Source of the DNA: Formosa agariphila KMM 3901
Lineage (GTDB): Bacteria > Bacteroidota > Bacteroidia > Flavobacteriales > Flavobacteriaceae
NCBI RefSeq assembly: GCF_000723205.1
Contig: NZ_HG315671.1
Location: 1-64,000 of the forward strand
Direction: 5' to 3'
DNA: 64,000 bases
Both the position numbers and the translations under genes were made by a program. Positions within the stretch are counted from its first letter, which is position 1. Each line of letters starts with the position of its first letter. The notes beneath the pieces were generated by a model that was not told the DNA's origin, ran no database searches, and was given only the letters and a program-made list of their open reading frames with translations. This document shows, one piece after another, positions 44,721-54,896 of the stretch.

Positions 44721-46880
44721 TTAACCTTTTGTGTTTTTGTGTTTTGGAAGTTCGTTAAAACCCATATTGTATAACGTAAATCCAAATATATCGGCATATT
44801 GCTCGATTGTCTTGCTTACAGGAGTTCCTGCTCCGTGACCTGCATCTGTTTCAATACGAATTAAAACAGGATTACCGTTGTTTTGATGCTTTTGTAATTC
44901 TGCAGCAAATTTAAAACTATGTGCAGGAACCACACGGTCATCATGATCACCAGTTGTAATTAAGGTTGCAGGGTAATTTACGTCAGATTTTACATTATGC
45001 ACAGGAGAATAGGCTTTTAAATATTCAAACATCTCTTTACTGTCTTCTGCAGTTCCGTAATCGTATGCCCATCCAGCTCCAGCTGTAAATGTGTGATAAC
45101 GTAACATATCTAAAACACCAACAGCAGGTAAAGCCACTTGCATTAAATCTGGGCGTTGCGTCATTGTTGCTCCAACTAATAATCCGCCATTAGAACCTCC
45201 TCTAATTGCTAAGTATTTAGGAGATGTATAATTGTTTTCTATTAAATATTCTGCTGCTGCTATAAAATCATCAAATACATTTTGTTTTTGCATCTTAGTT
45301 CCAGCATCGTGCCATGCTTTTCCGTATTCACCACCACCTCTTAGGTTAGGTACAGCATAAATTCCGCCTTCTTCCATCCACACAGCATTGGCAATACTAA
45401 AAGCAGGTGTTAAGCTAATATTGAATCCGCCATACGCATAAAGAATTGTTGGGTTTTTTCCGTTTAACTCTGTCCCTTTTTTATAAGAAATAATCATTGG
45501 AACCTTAGTACCGTCTTTAGAATTATAGAATACTTGTTTACTTTCAAATTGACTTGGATCAAAATCTACTTTAGGTTTTACATACACTTCAGAAGTCCCT
45601 GTATTAGGGTTGTAAGCAAAACTTGTACTTGGAGTGGTGTAGTTTGAAAATGAATAATATAGAGTTTCATTTTCTTTTTTTCCTGAAAATCCACTTACTG
45701 TTCCAATACCAGGAAGTTCAACTTCTCTAATTAAATTGCCTTCATAGTCATATTGTTTAACCTGAGAGACAGCATCAACCATATAGTGAGCAAATATAAA
45801 ATTACTCCCTGTAGATGGCGATAATACATTTTTTGTTTCAGGAATAAAATCTACCCAATGTTCTGGACTCGGATTTGATGCATCTACTGTAACAATGCGT
45901 CTGTTTGGTGCATTTAAATTGGTAACAAAAAATAATTTACTACCAATATTGTCTATTAATTGCGTGTCGCTGTCTGTATGTACTAAAACTGGAACAAGCT
46001 TACTGTTGGTTTTAGTAAGGTCTTTAATGTATAATTTGTTTCCTGATGTAGATGTACGTGGCGTAATAATTAAATAATGGTCGTCTTCTGTAACCGAAGC
46101 ATATATGTAACGGTGCTTTTCTTGGTCTGTACCACCATAGATAAGCTTGTCGTTTTCTTGTTTAGTACCTAGTTTGTGGTAATATACTTTGTGCTGATCT
46201 GTTTTAGCAGATAATTCACTTCCTTTAGGTTTGTCGTAACTCGAGTAGTAAAAACCGTCGTTTCCTTTCCAAGACATTCCACTAAATTTAACATCAATAA
46301 TGGTGTCTTCTATAACGGCTTTAGTTTCTGTATCAATAATAATAATCTTTCTCCAATCGCTTCCTCCTTCAGAAATTGAATAGGCAGCAATACTTCCATC
46401 TTTAGAAAAAGATAATCCGCCTAAAGATGTTGTGCCTTCACTGCTAAAGGTATTTGGATCAAGAAAAACTTCTTCTGTTTTATCGTCACCTTTAGTTCTA
46501 TAAATAACGTTTTGATTTTGTAGGCCGTTGTTTTTATAGAAATAGTTGTAATCGCCTTCCTTAAAAGGTGCTCCAATTTTTTCGTAATTCCACAGTGTTG
46601 TTAAACGGTCTTTAATCTCGTTACGATATGGGATGTTTTCTAAATACCCGAACGTTACTTTATTTTCCTCCTTAACCCAAGCTTCTGTTTCCGGACTTCT
46701 GTCGTCTTCCAGCCAGCGATATGGATCGTTAACCTCAACACCAAAATAAGTGTCTACAGTATCTGCTGTTTTTGTAATAGGATAGTGCACTATTTGATTA
46801 TTATTTTTTTTAAGTTCTTGTTCGTTTTTACACGAATTGAATAGGGTTAAAACAAATAGGAGGATTGGTAGCTTTCTCAT
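44721..46880 (-). CDS. Prolyl oligopeptidase family lipoprotein
   Basis: Serine peptidase of family S9A, cleaving short peptides after Pro. I start at Met 46880, giving a lipoprotein signal ([16 protein letters not shown]) and 719 residues. It has the N-terminal seven-bladed propeller and C-terminal alpha/beta-hydrolase domain: Ser in [11 protein letters not shown] (about 560), Asp in [11 protein letters not shown] (about 645) and His in DAGHGAGTP (about 680). It is probably outward-facing and membrane anchored. It has a TAnnTTTG box just upstream and its own terminator. Confidence 0.93.
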   Translation of the reverse strand: MRKLPILLFVLTLFNSCKNEQELKKNNNQIVHYPITKTADTVDTYFGVEVNDPYRWLEDDRSPETEAWVKEENKVTFGYLENIPYRNEIKDRLTTLWNYEKIGAPFKEGDYNYFYKNNGLQNQNVIYRTKGDDKTEEVFLDPNTFSSEGTTSLGGLSFSKDGSIAAYSISEGGSDWRKIIIIDTETKAVIEDTIIDVKFSGMSWKGNDGFYYSSYDKPKGSELSAKTDQHKVYYHKLGTKQENDKLIYGGTDQEKHRYIYASVTEDDHYLIITPRTSTSGNKLYIKDLTKTNSKLVPVLVHTDSDTQLIDNIGSKLFFVTNLNAPNRRIVTVDASNPSPEHWVDFIPETKNVLSPSTGSNFIFAHYMVDAVSQVKQYDYEGNLIREVELPGIGTVSGFSGKKENETLYYSFSNYTTPSTSFAYNPNTGTSEVYVKPKVDFDPSQFESKQVFYNSKDGTKVPMIISYKKGTELNGKNPTILYAYGGFNISLTPAFSIANAVWMEEGGIYAVPNLRGGGEYGKAWHDAGTKMQKQNVFDDFIAAAEYLIENNYTSPKYLAIRGGSNGGLLVGATMTQRPDLMQVALPAVGVLDMLRYHTFTAGAGWAYDYGTAEDSKEMFEYLKAYSPVHNVKSDVNYPATLITTGDHDDRVVPAHSFKFAAELQKHQNNGNPVLIRIETDAGHGAGTPVSKTIEQYADIFGFTLYNMGFNELPKHKNTKG

Positions 46881-46901
46881 AACATGCAAGTTTTTGAGAG
46901 C

Positions 46902-46909
46902 CAAAAATA
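46902..46909 (-). promoter_or_regulatory. Candidate -7 box of the prolyl oligopeptidase gene
   Basis: Reads TATTTTTG on the minus strand, a perfect TAnnTTTG about 22 bases before the ATG at 46880. It directly follows the asd terminator. Confidence 0.45.
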
Positions 46910-46912
46910 ACT

Positions 46913-46947
46913 AAAAAGCTCCTAAGCGTAGGGCTTAAGAGCTTTTT
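46913..46947 (-). terminator. Terminator after asd
   Basis: AAAAAGCTC...TAAGC and GCTTA...GAGCTTTTT pair with one mismatch near the loop. On the minus strand it follows the asd stop by about 27 bases and continues into a T run. Confidence 0.85.
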
Positions 46948-46973
46948 TTATGATTTATTTGATAAAAATTACC

Positions 46974-47963
46974 TTAGATAAGATTTTCTTTAATTAAATA
47001 CTCAGCAATTTGAATGGTGTTCGTTGCAGCTCCTTTTCTTAAGTTGTCTGCTACAATCCACATATTAATTGTATTCTGTTGTGTTTCGTCTCTTCTAATA
47101 CGTCCAACAAATACATCGTCTTTATCGTGTGCATAAATTGGCATTGGATACGTATTTGTATCTGTATTATCTTGAACAACAACACCTGGAGTTTCGCTTA
47201 ATAATTTACGAACATCGGCTAAATCGAAATCATTTTCAAATTCTACGTTTACAGATTCAGAATGTCCACCAGCAGTAGGGATTCTTACTGCAGTTGCAGA
47301 AACAGAAAAAGACGTGTCGTTTAAGATTTTTTGAGGTTCTTTGGCTAATTTCATTTCCTCTTTTGTGTATCCGTTGTCTAAAAATACATCACAATGTGGT
47401 AATGCATTTCTTCCAATTGGATAAGGATAAGCCATTTCGCCTTCAATTCCAGCAATTTCGTTTTCTAGTTGTTTTACAGCTTTTACACCGGTACCAGAAA
47501 CCGATTGGTATGTTGAAACAACAACGCGTTTCATTTTATATTTTTTATGAAGCGGAGCCAAAGCCATAACTAATTGAATAGTTGAACAGTTTGGGTTTGC
47601 AATAATTTTATCGTCTTTTGTTAATTCGTTCGCGTTAATTTCTGGAACGACTAACTTTTTAGTAGGATCCATTCTCCAAGCCGAAGAATTATCTACTACT
47701 GTTGTTCCTGCTTCAGCAAATTTAGGCGCCCATTCTAAAGACGTATCTCCACCAGCAGAAAATAAAGCAACATCTGGTTTCATTGCTACTGCATCTGCTA
47801 AGCCTACAACCTTATAATCTTGTCCCTTGTAAGAAATTGTTTTACCTACAGAGCGCTCCGACGCTACTGGAATTAATTCTGTTAATGGAAAATTACGTTC
47901 TGCAAGAACTTTTAGCATTACTTCGCCAACCATACCCGTGGCACCAACTACAGCTACTTTCAT
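46974..47963 (-). CDS. asd: Aspartate-semialdehyde dehydrogenase
   Basis: Makes aspartate semialdehyde for lysine/diaminopimelate, threonine and methionine. N-terminal NADP-binding VAVVGATGMVGEVMLKVL, catalytic Cys in IANPNCSTIQLV (about 127-138), substrate Arg/His region RIPTAGGHSESVNVEF, and EIN/DNSSAWRMD motif. Length of 329 is normal. It is a single-gene unit with its own -7 box and terminator; no lysC or dap gene is near. Confidence 0.95.
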   Translation of the reverse strand: MKVAVVGATGMVGEVMLKVLAERNFPLTELIPVASERSVGKTISYKGQDYKVVGLADAVAMKPDVALFSAGGDTSLEWAPKFAEAGTTVVDNSSAWRMDPTKKLVVPEINANELTKDDKIIANPNCSTIQLVMALAPLHKKYKMKRVVVSTYQSVSGTGVKAVKQLENEIAGIEGEMAYPYPIGRNALPHCDVFLDNGYTKEEMKLAKEPQKILNDTSFSVSATAVRIPTAGGHSESVNVEFENDFDLADVRKLLSETPGVVVQDNTDTNTYPMPIYAHDKDDVFVGRIRRDETQQNTINMWIVADNLRKGAATNTIQIAEYLIKENLI

Positions 47964-48002
47964 TATATCAATTAGTTTAAGTGTGTCTTTAATTATTTAT
48001 GG

Positions 48003-48010
48003 CAAAACTA
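48003..48010 (-). promoter_or_regulatory. Candidate -7 box of asd
   Basis: Reads TAGTTTTG on the minus strand, matching TAnnTTTG, 40 bases before the asd ATG. No riboswitch-like structure is visible between it and the gene. Confidence 0.45.
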
Positions 48011-48022
48011 AGTATTAATAAT

Positions 48023-48057
48023 TAAAAAAACAGCCTTAGTTTCTTCAAACTAAGGCT
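48023..48057 (-). terminator. Terminator after mscL
   Basis: AGCCTTAGTTT (48032-48042) and AAACTAAGGCT (48047-48057) form a perfect 11-base stem with a CTTC loop; on the minus strand a run of Ts follows. It lies about 42 bases past the mscL stop. Confidence 0.93.
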
Positions 48058-48098
48058 ATTTAACAACAAATAACAAAATGTTAATTATTTAACAATTA

Positions 48099-48509
48099 TT
48101 ACTTCTTAAGTAAATCTCTTATTTCAGCTAAAAGTTCTTCTTGAGTTGGTCCTGTAGGTGGTGCTGGAGCAGCTTCTTCTTTCTTTTTAGAATTTTCGTA
48201 AGCTTTTAATACCATGAAAATACAGAAACCGATAATAATGAAATCGATAACCATTTGTATAAAGTTACCGTAATTAATTGCTACTGCAGGTACCTCTGCG
48301 CCAGCGGCATTCGTGGTTGCTTCTTTCAAAACATACTTTAGGTCTGTAAAATTAACATCGCCAAGGAGCATGCCAATTGGAGGCATTAAAATGTCTTTAG
48401 TAAACGATGTTACTATTTTACCAAATGCACCCCCAACAATTACTGCTGTTGCAAGGTTTATAATATCGCCTTTTAGGAGAAAGGACTTGAAATCTTTGAA
48501 AAATGCCAT
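48099..48509 (-). CDS. mscL: Large-conductance mechanosensitive channel
   Basis: Inner-membrane pentameric channel that opens on osmotic downshock. 136 residues: N-terminal amphipathic helix, TM1 with the pore-lining NLATAVIVGGAFGKIVTSFT (about 17-36), periplasmic loop with an inserted stretch around residues 60-72, TM2 (about 80-102), and a basic/acidic C-terminal helix ending PTQEELLAEIRDLLKK, as in other MscL. Own terminator; promoter not clear. Confidence 0.95.
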   Translation of the reverse strand: MAFFKDFKSFLLKGDIINLATAVIVGGAFGKIVTSFTKDILMPPIGMLLGDVNFTDLKYVLKEATTNAAGAEVPAVAINYGNFIQMVIDFIIIGFCIFMVLKAYENSKKKEEAAPAPPTGPTQEELLAEIRDLLKK

Positions 48510-48570
48510 ATAGTTTAGGATTAATTAATAATCACTAAAGTATGTAAAAAAAATTAATAAAAAGATGTAT

Positions 48571-49677
48571 CTATTTTAAAACGATGCGTTTAATGCGCTG
48601 TGAAAGTCCTGTAAGGAGTTCGTATGAAATGGTATTTGCGGTGGCAGCAAATTCTTCTGCTGTAGGATAATCTCCAAAAACTATAACCTCGTCACCTTCA
48701 TTACAGTCAATAGTTGTAATGTCTACCATAATCATGTCCATGCAGGTGTTACCAACAATTGGTGCTTTTTGTCCGTTTATAGCAACAAATCCTTTACCAT
48801 TTCCATATTCTCTTCCAATGCCATCGGCATGTCCTAATGGTAGCGTTGCAGTAGTTAACGGCGCATTACTAATGTGGCCGCGGTTATACCCAACACTATC
48901 CCCAATAGGAATCTGGTGAATTTGAGATATAACAGTTTTTAATGTCGTAATAGGTTTAAAATGACTGTTTTCTTTTTCTGAATTTCCAAAACCATACATT
49001 CCAATTCCGCTTCTTACCATATCGAAATGCGCTCCTGGGTAATTTAGAATTCCAGAGGTGTTACACATATGAAGCATGGGCGTGTAAGGCAATTGCTTTA
49101 AAAGGAGATGGGTAACGTGTTTAAAAGTTTTAATTTGTTTTACAGTAAATTCCTTTTCATTTAAGTCTTCACTAGCTCCCATATGCGAAAATAGCGAGGT
49201 GACTTTAATAGCTTCAGTATTTTTTAATAGTGAAAGTATCTCTGGAATATCTGCTTCCGAAAATCCTAAACGATTTAATCCAGTATTAAATTTTAAATGA
49301 ACAGGATAGTTTTTCTGATTTAAATTTTCGGCTGTAGCCACAAATTCTTTCAGTACTTTTAAACTGTATAGGTTTGGTTCTAAGCAGTGTTCTATAAGAA
49401 TGTTAAAACTTATAGCTTGTGGGTGAAGTACTAAAATGGGTTTGGTAATGCCAGACGTTCTTAGCTGTTCTCCTTCGTAAGTATAGGCCACAGCAAAGTA
49501 ATCGGCATGTTGTGTTTCTAAATGTTTAGCAATATCTACCGCAGCATTTCCATAAGCATACGATTTTACAACAGCCATAAATTTGGTAGCAGGTTGTAAT
49601 CTAGATTTAAGATAGGTAACGTTGTGTTCTAAAGCTTTTAAATCTATTTCTAATAGGGTTTCCTGAGCTTTAGGCAT
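48571..49677 (-). CDS. alr: Alanine racemase
   Basis: PLP enzyme making D-alanine for peptidoglycan. 368 residues; PLP Lys in [18 protein letters not shown] (about 33-50), with SYAYG in place of the more usual ANAYG; second catalytic residue Tyr in [10 protein letters not shown]. The C-terminal beta-domain shows [13 protein letters not shown] and [12 protein letters not shown]. It overlaps the 3' end of tdk by eight bases, so both are one transcript (tdk first). Confidence 0.94.
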   Translation of the reverse strand: MPKAQETLLEIDLKALEHNVTYLKSRLQPATKFMAVVKSYAYGNAAVDIAKHLETQHADYFAVAYTYEGEQLRTSGITKPILVLHPQAISFNILIEHCLEPNLYSLKVLKEFVATAENLNQKNYPVHLKFNTGLNRLGFSEADIPEILSLLKNTEAIKVTSLFSHMGASEDLNEKEFTVKQIKTFKHVTHLLLKQLPYTPMLHMCNTSGILNYPGAHFDMVRSGIGMYGFGNSEKENSHFKPITTLKTVISQIHQIPIGDSVGYNRGHISNAPLTTATLPLGHADGIGREYGNGKGFVAINGQKAPIVGNTCMDMIMVDITTIDCNEGDEVIVFGDYPTAEEFAATANTISYELLTGLSQRIKRIVLK

Positions 49678-50317
49678 TGCTATCTTCAGAATTAAAATCT
49701 AACTGCTCCATTTTGTTCGTGTTGGTGCTTTGCGATTTTTCACTACGCATAGCTTTGTAATAAGCTGCACGACTAAGAGGCTCATAATTTTCGGTTTCAC
49801 CAAGCAAAACCAATGCATCGCTTGCTGCTTTTCTATAACTAAACTGAGCTAAATTTCCAGTCCTAGTACAAATGGCATGAACTTTTGTTACATACTCTGC
49901 AGTCGCCATTAAATTAGGCATCGGACCAAACGGATTACCTTTAAAATCCATATCTAATCCAGCGACAATAACACGAATACCTTTGTTGGCTAAATCGTTA
50001 CAAACACGTACAATTTCGTCATCGAAAAACTGAGCTTCATCAATACCAACCACATCGCAACCATCGGCTAAAATAGGAATATTAGCCGCTGCAGGAACTG
50101 GCGTAGAACGAATTTCGTTAGCATCGTGAGAGACGACCATATCTTCGTTATAGCGGATATCTACCGAAGGTTTAAAAATTTCAACTTTCTGTTTGGCGAA
50201 TTGTGCACGTTTAAGTCTTCGGATTAATTCTTCTGTCTTTCCAGAGAACATAGAACCGCAGATAACTTCTATCCAACCAAATTGTTCTTTATGATTTACT
50301 GTATTTTCGAGAAACAT
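49670..50317 (-). CDS. tdk: Thymidine kinase
   Basis: Salvage enzyme phosphorylating thymidine. 215 residues; P-loop [17 protein letters not shown] (about 22-38), DEAQFFDD Walker B-like, [15 protein letters not shown] lasso motif. The zinc-ribbon usually has CxxC; here only CTRTG is seen, so one ligand is replaced, as is common in Bacteroidota enzymes. The C-terminus has a 30-residue Ser/Asn/Asp-rich tail. Operon with alr downstream. Confidence 0.94.
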   Translation of the reverse strand: MFLENTVNHKEQFGWIEVICGSMFSGKTEELIRRLKRAQFAKQKVEIFKPSVDIRYNEDMVVSHDANEIRSTPVPAAANIPILADGCDVVGIDEAQFFDDEIVRVCNDLANKGIRVIVAGLDMDFKGNPFGPMPNLMATAEYVTKVHAICTRTGNLAQFSYRKAASDALVLLGETENYEPLSRAAYYKAMRSEKSQSTNTNKMEQLDFNSEDSNA

Positions 50318-50418
50318 TTTGTAATTTTAACACTAATATTAGGCAAACTCTCGTTTGTTTATAGGCGATGTAAATTTATTAAAAATAAAAAGGCGAAAAT
50401 AGTTTAAATTTAAAAGTT

Positions 50419-51168
50419 ATGAAGAAGAAATTGGAATCAGAATTAATGAGTGTTGCGCTAAGAATTTTAAGGCTTGAGGGAAAGGATGATGTGAGTAAAT
50501 TACATGCTGAAACAGCGCTACTATTTGAAAAACTTTCAGTTTTAAAATTTCTTCAAGAAAATCCTCAGGATGTACAACAATCAGATGCAAGCGAGGTTTC
50601 TTTTTTCGATATGATAGATAGTGCGTTTACTAAAAAAACGGAACACCAAATAGAAGAAGACGACACCATTTCTTTGCGAGAAGATCAGCAACAACCCGAT
50701 GAAGATGCCGAAGATATCGCAGAACCTGTGATGGAAAAGATAAAGGATATTGTTGCACAAATGCCTCACGAAGCCAATGCTGTAGATGATTTATTTGAAG
50801 CGATTACGCCAAAACCGCACTACGAGAAAAATGACTTTGAAGATATTACTGCCGATTTTAAAGAAACGCCTGTTTTTGAACCTGTAACAAATTCTACCAT
50901 TACCAATGCTAAAAAATCTTTAAACGATAAATTAAAAAGTGGCGGATTAAATATTGGTTTAAATGATAAAATTGCATTTATAAAACAATTATTTGGTGGT
51001 AGTGCCGAAGATTACGAGCGTGTTATTTCTCAAATAAATACGAGTAGTAATTTTGATGAAGCTCAGAATTTAATTCAAAATGTCGTTAAATCCGATTATA
51101 ATAACTGGGAAGGTAAAGAAGTCTTCGAAGAGCGTTTTATGCAAATAATAGAAGGGAAATTCAATTAA
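50419..51168 (+). CDS. Conserved flavobacterial protein of unknown function
   Basis: 249 residues, very acidic, no signal peptide or membrane helix. A helical N-terminal part (1-50), a low-complexity acidic middle (about 70-165; EEDDTISLREDQQQPDEDAE) and a conserved C-terminal domain (about 175-249; LNIGLNDKIAFIKQLFGGS, then YNNWEGKEVFEERFMQIIE) that I have the impression is shared by many Flavobacteriia. It lies 84 bases before rsmI on the same strand. I do not recognise a function; a role at the ribosome or in envelope control would be speculation. Confidence 0.7.
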   Translation: MKKKLESELMSVALRILRLEGKDDVSKLHAETALLFEKLSVLKFLQENPQDVQQSDASEVSFFDMIDSAFTKKTEHQIEEDDTISLREDQQQPDEDAEDIAEPVMEKIKDIVAQMPHEANAVDDLFEAITPKPHYEKNDFEDITADFKETPVFEPVTNSTITNAKKSLNDKLKSGGLNIGLNDKIAFIKQLFGGSAEDYERVISQINTSSNFDEAQNLIQNVVKSDYNNWEGKEVFEERFMQIIEGKFN

Positions 51169-51252
51169 TTTTATTGAGATTTGCACCTTTAATTTTTATT
51201 CGTGTTTCGCTTTGGGAAGAAGTTTTACAAACACGTGGTTAATTTTCAGAAC

Positions 51253-51924
51253 ATGAGTAAATTATATATTGTACCTACGCCCATTGGTAATTTAGAAGAC
51301 ATGACTTTTAGAGCCATACGCGTTCTTAAAGAAGCCGATTTAATTTTGGCAGAAGACACAAGAACGTCGGGAAAACTTCTAAAACATTTCGAGATTAGCA
51401 CACATTCGCAATCGCACCATATGCATAACGAGCATAAAACGGTTGAAGGGTTAATACAAAAATTAAAGGGAGGAACCGTAATTGCATTAATTAGTGATGC
51501 AGGTACACCAGCTATTTCTGATCCTGGATTTTTATTAACTCGTGCTTGTGTAGAACACGGTATAGAAGTCGATTGTTTACCAGGAGCAACAGCTTTTGTT
51601 CCCGCATTAGTAAATTCTGGATTGCCAAACGATAAATTTGTATTCGAAGGTTTTTTGCCCGTAAAAAAAGGAAGACAGACCCGATTATTACTTTTAGCCG
51701 AAGAAACGCGTACCATTATATTTTACGAGTCGCCACACAAACTTATAAAAACACTGACTCATTTTTGTGAGTATTTTGGTGAGGACCGTCCGGTTTCTGT
51801 GTCTCGGGAATTGACTAAATTATACGAGGAAACCATTAGAGGAACAGCAAAAGAAGTACTGGAACATTACACCAATAAACCGCCTAAAGGAGAAATAGTA
51901 GTTGTAGTTGGTGGAAAAAAATAG
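51253..51924 (+). CDS. rsmI: 16S rRNA (cytidine1402-2'-O)-methyltransferase
   Basis: SAM-dependent methyltransferase acting on C1402 of 16S rRNA at the P site. Start chosen at ATG 51253 (223 residues), because SKLYIVPTPIGNLEDMTFRA is the normal N-terminus; the longer frame to 51202 adds unrelated residues. Other motifs: LAEDTRTSGKLL, ALISDAGTPAISDPG (SAM binding), FYESPHKL and SRELTKLYEE. The tetrapyrrole-methylase fold is complete. A terminator shared with the converging cytochrome gene follows. Confidence 0.94.
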   Translation: MSKLYIVPTPIGNLEDMTFRAIRVLKEADLILAEDTRTSGKLLKHFEISTHSQSHHMHNEHKTVEGLIQKLKGGTVIALISDAGTPAISDPGFLLTRACVEHGIEVDCLPGATAFVPALVNSGLPNDKFVFEGFLPVKKGRQTRLLLLAEETRTIIFYESPHKLIKTLTHFCEYFGEDRPVSVSRELTKLYEETIRGTAKEVLEHYTNKPPKGEIVVVVGGKK

Positions 51925-51927
51925 ATT

Positions 51928-51971
51928 AAAAAAAATAGCGACTGTTAAATAAAACAGGCACTATTTTTTTT
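51928..51971. terminator. Bidirectional terminator between rsmI and the diheme cytochrome gene
   Basis: An A-rich arm ending in AATAG, with CTGTT/AACAG inner pairing, closes on CTATTTTTTTT. A and T runs at either side suit both converging genes. Confidence 0.7.
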
Positions 51972-51988
51972 AGGTATGAATGTTAGAT

Positions 51989-53056
51989 TTATAAACTGTT
52001 AATCCAAGCTTCAATTAAATCTGTGCCTTCTTCGTGCACTAATTCTCTTCCAATTTCTGGCATTCTAACATCCACTTCAGAAGATTTCATTCTATAAAGC
52101 AGTATCGATTCGTCTGCATTTCCAGGGTCTATAACATACTTAAATCCGCCTGATCCATTTCCTGCAGCAATAGGAGATTTATAAACTCCTAAACTATTAG
52201 GGTCTTCATTATAATATCCTAAAAACAAACCAGAGTTATAGGCCGATCCTCCCAATCTATGGCAAGAGGCACAATTAACATCAAGATATGCTCTAGCACG
52301 ATCATTTACACTTGCACTAGTATCGTCTATATCATGCCATTTCGGTAACGGTTCAGAAAAACTAGGCGTATCTAAAATTCCTAAATCCATCCACATATCT
52401 AACTGATTGTCTGTTCCTGTATGGTACGCATAGTCTCTGTTTAAATTTTGAATTTTAGGACCAATAGGTTCAATTTTTCCTTTTAAAGCATGACAATTAA
52501 TGCATTGATTCTGATTAGGAATTAAGTAATTAAAAGATTCTTCTTGTCCGTTTACAGAAACAGTTAGAGGAACTGTTGCACCAATAATTGTTTTAACGGC
52601 ATCGGTTTGCCCTTCATTCCATTTATACGTTTCTGGTTGCCATTCGTTAGTTCTTTTAATTAGTAATCGCGTTTCTATAATATTATCTACACCATTATCT
52701 GTATAATAGAAGTTTTTAATAAGCACAGACCCTACAGGGAAACTCAATACTTGAGTGGTATCCATAGGAATGCTTTGTCCTTCTGGTACATATAGAAAAC
52801 GTTTTTTAAAAGCGTAGTCACTAAACAATTTGGTGTTTAAATCGTAAGGGATAACTCCTGCTTCTGTATTTGGAGTTAAATTTTTAAGGTCGCCCTCAAA
52901 AAAATTGTATTCAGATAGCAATTCATGTCCAACGCCTGTAGGGATGTCTAATTCGTTATTTTCTACAGGAACATCAATTGTAGAGTCATCACTTCCACAG
53001 CTTATTAGTAAAAAAAGTACCAATACGCTAGAACATATGTTTTTTATTAATTTCAT
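51989..53056 (-). CDS. SO2930-family diheme c-type cytochrome lipoprotein
   Basis: Exported lipoprotein (signal ending LFLLISCGSDD) of 355 residues. Two c-type haem motifs are seen: CINCH (about 187-191) and CASCH (about 260-264). It resembles the HNE_0200/SO2930-type family, whose members are recurrently encoded beside a parallel beta-helix protein, as here: the beta-helix gene lies 16 bases upstream on the same strand. Function is unknown; periplasmic electron transfer linked to a secreted or surface substrate is a fair guess. Confidence 0.8.
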   Translation of the reverse strand: MKLIKNICSSVLVLFLLISCGSDDSTIDVPVENNELDIPTGVGHELLSEYNFFEGDLKNLTPNTEAGVIPYDLNTKLFSDYAFKKRFLYVPEGQSIPMDTTQVLSFPVGSVLIKNFYYTDNGVDNIIETRLLIKRTNEWQPETYKWNEGQTDAVKTIIGATVPLTVSVNGQEESFNYLIPNQNQCINCHALKGKIEPIGPKIQNLNRDYAYHTGTDNQLDMWMDLGILDTPSFSEPLPKWHDIDDTSASVNDRARAYLDVNCASCHRLGGSAYNSGLFLGYYNEDPNSLGVYKSPIAAGNGSGGFKYVIDPGNADESILLYRMKSSEVDVRMPEIGRELVHEEGTDLIEAWINSL

Positions 53057-53072
53057 CTAATCGTGTAGGTTT

Positions 53073-54320
53073 TTAGTATGCATCAAAAGATATGGCTGGC
53101 AACGATGTAGGAGTACAGTCGTGAGCAGAAATGTCTGTAGTTAAAGATCCGCCAGTTGGGTCTGTAAGCATCATATTAACAAATGTTGTAGCAGGATTTT
53201 CTTGAATACATAAATCTCCTTGAGATATAAATATCCCGTCTGTTAAAATTTCAGGTTGGTCTAACCCGTACTGACCTAATAAAAATCCGATGTCTGAAAT
53301 AGAATCTGGTTGGTCTGGGTTTACAGTTCCTGTCATCGTAATATCATTATCATGGATGTTTACGCCAGAAGGAAAAGGATTAAAACCAGCAGGCGGCTCT
53401 GGATTTAATGCTAAATAATTCATTACAAGTAGTGTCGCGTAATTGTTATTTGTTAACGTGTTTTCGAAAATTTCAACATTTTTTGTGCTCAATACCATAA
53501 TACCAACACCTGCAGGAACATTACCAACAATGTTACCCGCTGGAGCAAAATTGGTTCTGTTATTTTCATATGAATTGTTATTGAATACTCTAGTATTTAA
53601 ACCAGTTTGGGATAAACCAGGTAAATCGAATACTAAAATTCCTCCTGTGTTATCTGTTGCAATGTTATCATACACATCGGCATTGGTTGTGTTTTCAATT
53701 TCTATTCCAGCAACATTACCTTCTGCAAGACTATTTTTTACAATAACTTGATCCGATTGTCCTACATAAATACCAGCATCAGATGCACCATAGGCATAAC
53801 AATTATCGATATACACATATTTACATAGCACAGGATAAAGTCCATAAGCACCATTAGACTCACTTGGTTCTCCAGACCATACGGTTCCAACATTTACGAA
53901 ACTAATATATTCGCAATCTCTAGTTTTTAATGCATCTCCTTTACTGTCTCTAATAGTAAGGTCTTCAAATCTAATTTTAGTAGAATTAGCTACTAAAACA
54001 CCTTCTCCTCCAGAAGTTTGACTACTAAAATCTAAGAATGTCTTGTCTCTTCCCGCTCCACGAATAATAACTTCTTGTTTTCCATCCATAGAGAGTGTGT
54101 TTGTAAAGGTGAATTCACCAGCATCAAATACAATAATTTCATTGGGCTTTACTTCAATAAATGCAGCTTGAGCTTCGTCTGCAGCACCTGACCCAGCTGA
54201 AATTTTAATTTCATTAGATGGTGCGATGGGAGAGTCGTCGTCGCTTCCACAGGAAGTTACTAATAATAAGATTAAACATACGGCTGTTAGTTGATAGGTT
54301 TTAGTTAGTAGTTTTGTCAT
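53073..54320 (-). CDS. Parallel beta-helix lipoprotein, partner of the diheme cytochrome
   Basis: Exported lipoprotein (signal ending LLLVTSCGSDDD) of 415 residues composed of right-handed beta-helix repeats. Recurring words such as VIVKNSLAEGNVAGIEIENT and VEIFENTLTNNNYATLLV show the repeat. It fits the TIGR03805-like family, known to be a neighbour of the diheme cytochrome family. Such folds often bind or cut polysaccharides, but no lyase residues are evident. It is first in a two-gene unit with the cytochrome, 16 bases apart. Confidence 0.8.
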   Translation of the reverse strand: MTKLLTKTYQLTAVCLILLLVTSCGSDDDSPIAPSNEIKISAGSGAADEAQAAFIEVKPNEIIVFDAGEFTFTNTLSMDGKQEVIIRGAGRDKTFLDFSSQTSGGEGVLVANSTKIRFEDLTIRDSKGDALKTRDCEYISFVNVGTVWSGEPSESNGAYGLYPVLCKYVYIDNCYAYGASDAGIYVGQSDQVIVKNSLAEGNVAGIEIENTTNADVYDNIATDNTGGILVFDLPGLSQTGLNTRVFNNNSYENNRTNFAPAGNIVGNVPAGVGIMVLSTKNVEIFENTLTNNNYATLLVMNYLALNPEPPAGFNPFPSGVNIHDNDITMTGTVNPDQPDSISDIGFLLGQYGLDQPEILTDGIFISQGDLCIQENPATTFVNMMLTDPTGGSLTTDISAHDCTPTSLPAISFDAY

Positions 54321-54545
54321 AAATTTAATATTTACCAGGTTAATTGTTAATTCTGTTGAAAATGTACAAATTTTTTTTATAATCTTTAAGTTTTAGGTAA
54401 ATATTATAAAAAGTATTAATTAATATTTATGGGATGATTATCTTTCGGAAAATCTTTTTTCTAATCTTTAGTACTGAAATCAAGTAGCATCATTATTTAA
54501 AAAATTAGAAATTTTGAAGGAAAAAAAATTAAAACAAAATATATA

Positions 54546-54890
54546 ATGACATTAGAAGCTTTTAAACAAAAATTAAAAAATACACCAAAATCTATCGTGT
54601 TTTCCGATACTGTAGATACTATAGAATCTTTATACGAATTCACTAAAACAGCCTTTACAAATGGTAATCTAAAAAATAAAGCAGGAGAAAACTCAGGCTC
54701 TTGTAAATTGTTTGCTTTTGCAAAACTTCAAGGGTTTACAAAAGAAGAAACCTTATCATGTTTCGGTCAGTTTTATTATATAGATGTTTTAGGCGATCCA
54801 GAAGGTGATGGCCACCAAAACATTAGAAACTTTATGAAGACGGGTTTTGAAGGTTTAAAGTTTGAAGGTGAACCTTTAAAGCTGAAATAA
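54546..54890 (+). CDS. HopJ type III effector-family protein
   Basis: 114-residue cytosolic protein of the HopJ family. The name comes from a Pseudomonas effector, but homologues are widespread in free-living bacteria that have no type III system. Conserved parts: FSDTVDTIESLYEFTKTAF, NKAGENSGSCKLFAFAKLQGFTKEE and FYIDVLGDPEGDGHQNIRNFM. Function unknown. The uracil-DNA glycosylase-like gene follows six bases after its stop, so they are co-transcribed. Confidence 0.85.
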   Translation: MTLEAFKQKLKNTPKSIVFSDTVDTIESLYEFTKTAFTNGNLKNKAGENSGSCKLFAFAKLQGFTKEETLSCFGQFYYIDVLGDPEGDGHQNIRNFMKTGFEGLKFEGEPLKLK

Positions 54891-54896
54891 GCAATT

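Noticed and set aside
47964-48098. Lysine or other riboswitch before asd
   Set aside because: The leader is only about 40 bases and the strong hairpin at 48032-48057 is the mscL terminator on the same strand.
51246-51716. 156-residue frame on the minus strand inside rsmI
   Set aside because: Shadow of rsmI; no family features, no start region, opposite the conserved methyltransferase motifs.
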